NCBI GenBank assembly: GCA_964536835.1
Contig: CAZIAZ010000002.1
Location: forward strand, 1-64,000
DNA length: 64,000 nucleotides
Origin: DAONFI01 sp035403485
GTDB lineage: Bacteria > Planctomycetota > Phycisphaerae > SM23-33
Reading direction: 5' to 3'
Shown here piece after piece: positions 59,263 through 64,000 of the stretch. The notes below the pieces were generated by a model that was not told where the DNA came from, made no database searches, and saw nothing but the letters and a program-made list of their open reading frames with translations. Position 1 is the first letter of the stretch; each line of letters begins with the position of its first letter. A program made the translations under genes and the position numbers.

Positions 59263-60480
59263 TTGAAGACTTTGATGCGTTTATCATTAAAAGATTTGCA
59301 ATATCTTGTAAGCGGTGCGGCGGATGAGTTTTTGACGGCCGACTTGCCGGCTGACCCGCTGTCATTACAAAAGGCGCTGCGCAAATGCGTTGGGCCGGAT
59401 GAAGCGATGGCAATCGACCAGCTCCGCCGCGTCCGTAAAAAAGCTGCTGCCAAGATGCCTCTGCCACAAGCCGAAAAAATGCTCGCCGATGACACCATGA
59501 TTCAGCAGGCGTCATCGCTAGCCATTGCGGCGTATAAGGGCCAAAAAATACTCCAGCGATGGCCTGACGTGCGGCATGTGCTGGATTTATGCTGCGGCTG
59601 CGGCTTGGACGCAATAGGGTTGGCGAAGTGCGGATTGACTGTCGATGGCTATGATGAATCGTCGGCTGCGGTTTTTTGCGCATCATATAACGCTGCCGTT
59701 TGCGGCTGTGAAAAATGTTGCACGTTCCATAATGCCGACGTGACTTTGTTAAAAAATTTTTCAGCCGGCAGTGTTGTGCATTTAGATCCCGACCGCCGCG
59801 TTACCGGCCGCCGCAGCGCATCGTTAGCCGATTATTCGCCAGGCCCGCGATTTGTGGAAGAACTTATACGCCAGCCAGGCCTGCGGGGCGTCATCAAGCT
59901 CTCGCCCGCCATGCCGAAAGACGAACTGGCGGCTCTCTGTATGCCGCTGGATATAGAGTACGTCAGCACACATAACACCTGTCGCCAACTGCTTGCGTGG
60001 TTTCCAGCCGTCGGCGAAGGAAGCCGTCTTGCAACTGTTATCCGCGGTGAATATCCCGATTATCGCGTCGATTCGGTATTCGCCGCAGCCGGGCCGGCTG
60101 CATACGGCGCTGCGGCTGGTAAATATCTCATAGAACCCGATGCCGCCGTACTCGCAGCAGGCGCAGAAAGCGCCCTTGCGATGAAATTATCGGCATGGAA
60201 ACTTGCACCAGGATTGGTGTGGTTATTTGCCGACAAAAAACCGGCGACTGATACGGCTGGCCAGATTTTTGAAATTATTCAATCCGTGCCAGGCCGACTG
60301 GACGACATAAAAAAGGCGCTGAAAAATCTCAACGCCGGCAATGTAGAACTCAAAACCCGCGGCGTGGATTTGAATGCGGACAAGGTTCAGCGGCAGCTTC
60401 ACGGAAAAGGAACTCAACCACTGACCGTTCTGTGGGGCAGAGTCGGCCTGAACCAGCTCGCGTTTATCGCAAAACGCTGA
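59263..60480 (+). CDS. SAM-dependent methyltransferase with THUMP-like C-terminal domain
   Basis: This 405-residue protein has an N-terminal helical part, a Rossmann methyltransferase core with VLDLCCGCGLDAIGLAKCG near residue 107 and HLDPDRRVTGRRSASLADY near 172, and a C-terminal THUMP-like domain (about 325-405). The DPDRR block and domain order resemble a set of uncharacterised enzymes thought to act on RNA. Conserved cysteines cluster near the SAM site (CCGCG, GCEKCC). The start may be 15 bases later (MRLSLKDLQYL). Confidence 0.8.
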   Translation: MKTLMRLSLKDLQYLVSGAADEFLTADLPADPLSLQKALRKCVGPDEAMAIDQLRRVRKKAAAKMPLPQAEKMLADDTMIQQASSLAIAAYKGQKILQRWPDVRHVLDLCCGCGLDAIGLAKCGLTVDGYDESSAAVFCASYNAAVCGCEKCCTFHNADVTLLKNFSAGSVVHLDPDRRVTGRRSASLADYSPGPRFVEELIRQPGLRGVIKLSPAMPKDELAALCMPLDIEYVSTHNTCRQLLAWFPAVGEGSRLATVIRGEYPDYRVDSVFAAAGPAAYGAAAGKYLIEPDAAVLAAGAESALAMKLSAWKLAPGLVWLFADKKPATDTAGQIFEIIQSVPGRLDDIKKALKNLNAGNVELKTRGVDLNADKVQRQLHGKGTQPLTVLWGRVGLNQLAFIAKR

Positions 60481-60791
60481 CAGCCAGAACATATGTAATT
60501 TGAGACTACGCTTTAATACGTCCGCGAGAACAATACTGACAAGGAAAGCGAAGCCGACAGCTTGACGTCACCAAGTCGATGCCGCAAGCAGCAGTATGGC
60601 CATATCTCATGCTTGTATTTTTTATTGCGGTTCTCAAAAACTTACTGCCAAGTAAAAAAGACACGGCGAAACACATTGTGTTCCACCATGCCTTTTTTAT
60701 GGAGAAGTGATTGTCGGTTTTCTTTATCGGCGTGTATCCTTACCGTGGATTTCGTCGTCATTGGCACAACGCAGGGCACGACAAAAATTTT
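60481..60791. other. Convergent intergenic stretch, no gene seen
   Basis: This 311-base region lies between the convergent methyltransferase and glnB genes. A 148-codon plus-strand frame crosses it into glnB, but its composition and position look like a shadow. I see no clear terminator, repeat or RNA gene; AAAAATTTTT near 60782 is a small palindrome just after the glnB stop. Confidence 0.4.
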
Positions 60792-61133
60792 TCAGCCTAT
60801 TGCTTCACCGCCGGTCTCGCCGGTACGAATACGGATGCACTCATCCAGCGTTACGATAAATATTTTGCCGTCACCGATATGGCCGGTTCGTGCGCCTTTT
60901 ATTATGGCGTCGATGGTTGGTTTGACGAATTTGTCATTGACGGCTATTTCCAGTCTTACCTTTTTGAGCAGGTTCACTTCCAGCCTGACTCCGCGGTACG
61001 TCTCGTGATAGCCCATCTGCTGTCCGCAGCCCATGACGTTGCTTACGGACATCTTGTGTATCTCATCGGCATATAGTGCCTGCTTTACGTCGTTCAATCT
61101 TTCGGGCTGAATGTATGCTATTATCAGCTTCAT
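60792..61133 (-). CDS. glnB: Nitrogen regulatory protein P-II
   Basis: PII trimers sense 2-oxoglutarate, ATP/ADP and glutamine and control Amt, glutamine synthetase and NifA/Ntr systems. The 113-residue protein has the T-loop with the TYRG tyrosine (uridylylation site, near residue 51), the B-loop KGARTGHIGDGKIF near 83-96 and the C-loop RIRTGETG. The T-loop is diverged (GCGQQMGYHE). It lies 36 bases after amt, the usual GlnK partner arrangement, so GlnK is the better functional name. Confidence 0.93.
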   Translation of the reverse strand: MKLIIAYIQPERLNDVKQALYADEIHKMSVSNVMGCGQQMGYHETYRGVRLEVNLLKKVRLEIAVNDKFVKPTIDAIIKGARTGHIGDGKIFIVTLDECIRIRTGETGGEAIG

Positions 61134-61169
61134 GGTATTTGACTCCTGTTTGTGATTTCAGTTTACGGG

Positions 61170-62513
61170 TTAGATGTTGGAGAATATCTGGAACCCTGCA
61201 TATGCTTCCATGCCGTGTTCGCCGATATCCAGGCCTCTGAGTTCTTCTTCACGGCTGACTCGCAACCCTATGGTCTTGTTGATAACTGTGAAGAGTATCA
61301 TGCCCAGTACGAAGGCCCATGCGAATGCCGTAGCTACGCCCAGCGCCTGGGTTCCCAGCAATTTCAAACTGCCGGTATAAAGCAGGCCGTCGCTCATGCT
61401 GAACAGGCCTACCGCCAGAGTGCCGAATGCTCCGCATACGCCGTGTACGCTGACCGCACCGACCGGATCGTCTATCTTAAGTATACGGTCGATGAAAGTC
61501 ACAGCCAACACTACCAGGACACCTGCACAAAGGCCGATGATGATGGCTCCCAGCGGGCTTACTGTGTCACAGCCGGCAGTGATGGCTACCAAGCCGGCAA
61601 GTGCACCGTTCAACGCCATGGAGGCGTCAGGCTTGGAGAAAATTCCCCACGCTACAGCTATGGCCGCAAGTGCGCCGCCCGCAGCTGCCAGATTGGTGGT
61701 TATCGCTATGTATCCTATCAGACCGCTGCCGACGGTCGTACTGCCGGGGTTGAATCCGAACCAGCCGAACCACAATATGAACACGCCTAGTGCGGCGAGC
61801 GGCAGATTATGGCCGATGATTGCGGCCGGCTTGCCGTCGGGCCGATACTTGCCGATACGCGGGCCGAGGACTACAGCACCGGCTAACGCCAGCCATCCGC
61901 CTATGCTGTGAACGACGGTTGAGCCGGCAAAGTCATGAAAGCCCATGTTCGCCAACCATGAACAGTTGTCGGTAATCAGCAGATTGCCCCAAGCCCATGA
62001 GCCGAATATCGGATATATCAGCAGCGAAATGAACGCACTGTATATCAGATAGCCGACGAACTTGGTGCGTTCCGCCATCGCACCGGAAACTATGGTTGCA
62101 GAAGTGCCGGCAAAGACGGTCTGGAACATCAGGAACGTCCAGTCCCAACTATCGCCAGGCTCCACGCCGCTCATGCCGAACAGCGTAGTGCCAAAAAAGC
62201 CGTTACTTTTTCCGAACATCAGGCCGAAGCCCACGAGGAAAAACACCAGCGTCGCCGCCACGAAATCCATGAGGTTTTTCATCATGATGTTCACCGCGTT
62301 TTTTGCGCGGGTAAACCCGGTCTCTACGCAGGCAAAGCCGGCCTGCATGAAAAACACCAGAAACGCGGCTACGCAGGTCCATACGATATTGAGATTCAAC
62401 TGCACACTGTCGGCAGTCGCAGCCGGAGCGTCGCCGGCAAAACACGGTGCGGCAGACAGCATCAGAAATACCGATGCCGGCAGAATCAAATTCTTTCTTG
62501 CAAATATTCGCAT
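61170..62513 (-). CDS. amt: Ammonium transporter
   Basis: This 447-residue inner-membrane transporter has an N-terminal signal-like segment (residues 1-27, cut near CFAGDA) as in AmtB, followed by about 11 helices. Family blocks are VFFMQAGFACVETGFTRAKN, DFAGSTVVHSIGGWLALAGA (pore His) and HGVCGAFGTLAVGLF (second pore His). It moves ammonium and is blocked by the PII encoded next. A sigma-54 promoter match at 62739-62754 fits nitrogen-controlled expression by the adjacent NifA-like protein. Confidence 0.95.
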   Translation of the reverse strand: MRIFARKNLILPASVFLMLSAAPCFAGDAPAATADSVQLNLNIVWTCVAAFLVFFMQAGFACVETGFTRAKNAVNIMMKNLMDFVAATLVFFLVGFGLMFGKSNGFFGTTLFGMSGVEPGDSWDWTFLMFQTVFAGTSATIVSGAMAERTKFVGYLIYSAFISLLIYPIFGSWAWGNLLITDNCSWLANMGFHDFAGSTVVHSIGGWLALAGAVVLGPRIGKYRPDGKPAAIIGHNLPLAALGVFILWFGWFGFNPGSTTVGSGLIGYIAITTNLAAAGGALAAIAVAWGIFSKPDASMALNGALAGLVAITAGCDTVSPLGAIIIGLCAGVLVVLAVTFIDRILKIDDPVGAVSVHGVCGAFGTLAVGLFSMSDGLLYTGSLKLLGTQALGVATAFAWAFVLGMILFTVINKTIGLRVSREEELRGLDIGEHGMEAYAGFQIFSNI

Positions 62514-62590
62514 CTGTAAAACTCCTTCAATAAAATCCTGACTTTTTGCTATTTGGTATCAATCTGGAAAATTACGATCACTTCATCCCG

Positions 62591-62638
62591 CCGGTTTGCC
62601 AGCCCTATTGGCTGATAGCCGTACACAGGCTGGCCGGC
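62591..62638 (-). promoter_or_regulatory. Hairpin in the amt leader
   Basis: GCCAGCC (62598-62604) and GGCTGGC (62628-62634), flanked by CCGG, can form a stem in the amt 5' leader about 80-120 bases before the ATG. I know no riboswitch of this form; it could stabilise or attenuate the message. Confidence 0.35.
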
Positions 62639-62738
62639 ATTTCATTTTCGATGTTGTCGCGTCATTTTTTGACTCCTTACAAATCTGTCTGGTCTGTAAA
62701 TTGCAATAATTTCTACCGGAAGACCTGCCATGAAGAGT

Positions 62739-62754
62739 TGCACAAAGCGTGCCA
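62739..62754 (-). promoter_or_regulatory. Sigma-54 (RpoN) promoter of amt-glnB
   Basis: On the minus strand TGGCACGCTTTGTGCA matches the TGGCACG-N4-TTGCA consensus with correct GG-to-GC spacing and one mismatch. It is about 225 bases upstream of the amt ATG. A sigma-54 promoter needs an enhancer-binding activator, and one is encoded divergently 200 bases away. Confidence 0.7.
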
Positions 62755-62802
62755 TAGAATTATTTATTTTATAACTACATATTTTTAAAGACGTTAAAGA
62801 TA

Positions 62803-62822
62803 TTTACCAAAAAGATGGTAAA
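62803..62822. promoter_or_regulatory. Inverted repeat in the amt/nifA-like control region
   Basis: TTTACC (62803-62808) and GGTAAA (62817-62822) form a dyad about 55-70 bases upstream of the sigma-54 promoter. That distance is compatible with an activator or IHF-type site, but the dyad does not match a site I know. Confidence 0.3.
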
Positions 62823-62960
62823 ATTGAATAAAATTACAATTATGTAGCTTATAATTATATTGATTACAAATATGTTCCAAAAATGAGCCTGTTTTCAAAA
62901 ATGACACGTGCATGAAGTCAAGCGACAAGATTGTCTTGGAATTTTTTTTAGGATTACCTG

Positions 62961-64000
<1,040 letters not shown>

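Larger units (their letters stand above)
62514..62960. promoter_or_regulatory. Divergent control region of amt-glnB and the NifA-like gene
   Basis: This 447-base AT-rich region has no gene. It holds a sigma-54-type promoter for amt (62739-62754), a leader hairpin (62591-62638), a TTTACC/GGTAAA inverted repeat (62803-62822) and TGT-N11-ACA at 62890-62906, one base longer than the TGT-N10-ACA NifA site. The first two are the better supported. Confidence 0.6.

Noticed and set aside
60562..61008. 148-codon plus-strand open frame in the glnB 3' region
   Set aside because: More than half lies antisense to glnB, and the Ser/Thr-rich sequence has no family features.

Overview
The window is about 64 kb of bacterial chromosome, densely coding on both strands, with mostly housekeeping genes and no rRNA or tRNA gene that I could find. 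Several features point to Planctomycetota, probably a Phycisphaerae-like lineage: a PEP-CTERM exosortase substrate, many proteins of unknown family, a type B ribosomal protein L31, system II cytochrome c maturation (CcsA/ResB), GyrB with the long Gram-negative-type insertion, and lipid A-type envelope genes. This assignment is inference; no marker RNA is present to test it. Layout, 1-13 kb: a PEP-CTERM protein, accA, a repeat-rich gap with a possible small RNA, tadA plus a sodium/solute symporter, a flavin reductase, a UroD-like methyltransferase divergent from an AraC regulator, a dehydrogenase/methyltransferase pair divergent from a second AraC regulator, a LarA-like gene that looks acquired, and a PEGA lipoprotein. 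13-29 kb: rpmE2, prfA, queA and a phosphoesterase on the plus strand, then a minus-strand operon (UDP-sugar pyrophosphorylase, large GreA-domain protein, argH, rpsA, nadK, membrane TPR protein), then mscS-nadA. 29-49 kb: GH127 glycosidase, a binding-domain/SpoIIE signalling protein, resB-ccsA, an OmpA-like lipoprotein, two small envelope proteins, a pair of paralogous hydrolases (one with its catalytic residues lost), glyA, a HTH-PTS IIA protein with an HtrA protease, a LysM lipoprotein, tsaD, a class II photolyase and a porin. 49-64 kb: a receiver-like protein, groES-orf96-groEL, gyrB, a divergent envelope-sugar cluster (ArnT-like, LAB_N, YdjC deacetylase, ArnC-like glycosyltransferase), a THUMP-like methyltransferase, and a nitrogen module of glnB, amt and a NifA-like activator cut by the window end. 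The intergenic DNA is unusually structured. A 120-bp element of consecutive hairpins recurs in three full and several partial or variant copies. In at least three places the same end faces the start of a gene or operon. A second family has TAGAACCTATCCC inverted ends and looks like a MITE. Two gaps hold tandem repeats of about 40-44 bp. The best leads for something undescribed are the 120-bp element, the possible C-rich small RNA at about 2.76-2.93 kb, the foreign-looking gene inside the chaperonin operon, and the sigma-54 promoter linking the NifA-like activator to amt-glnB.
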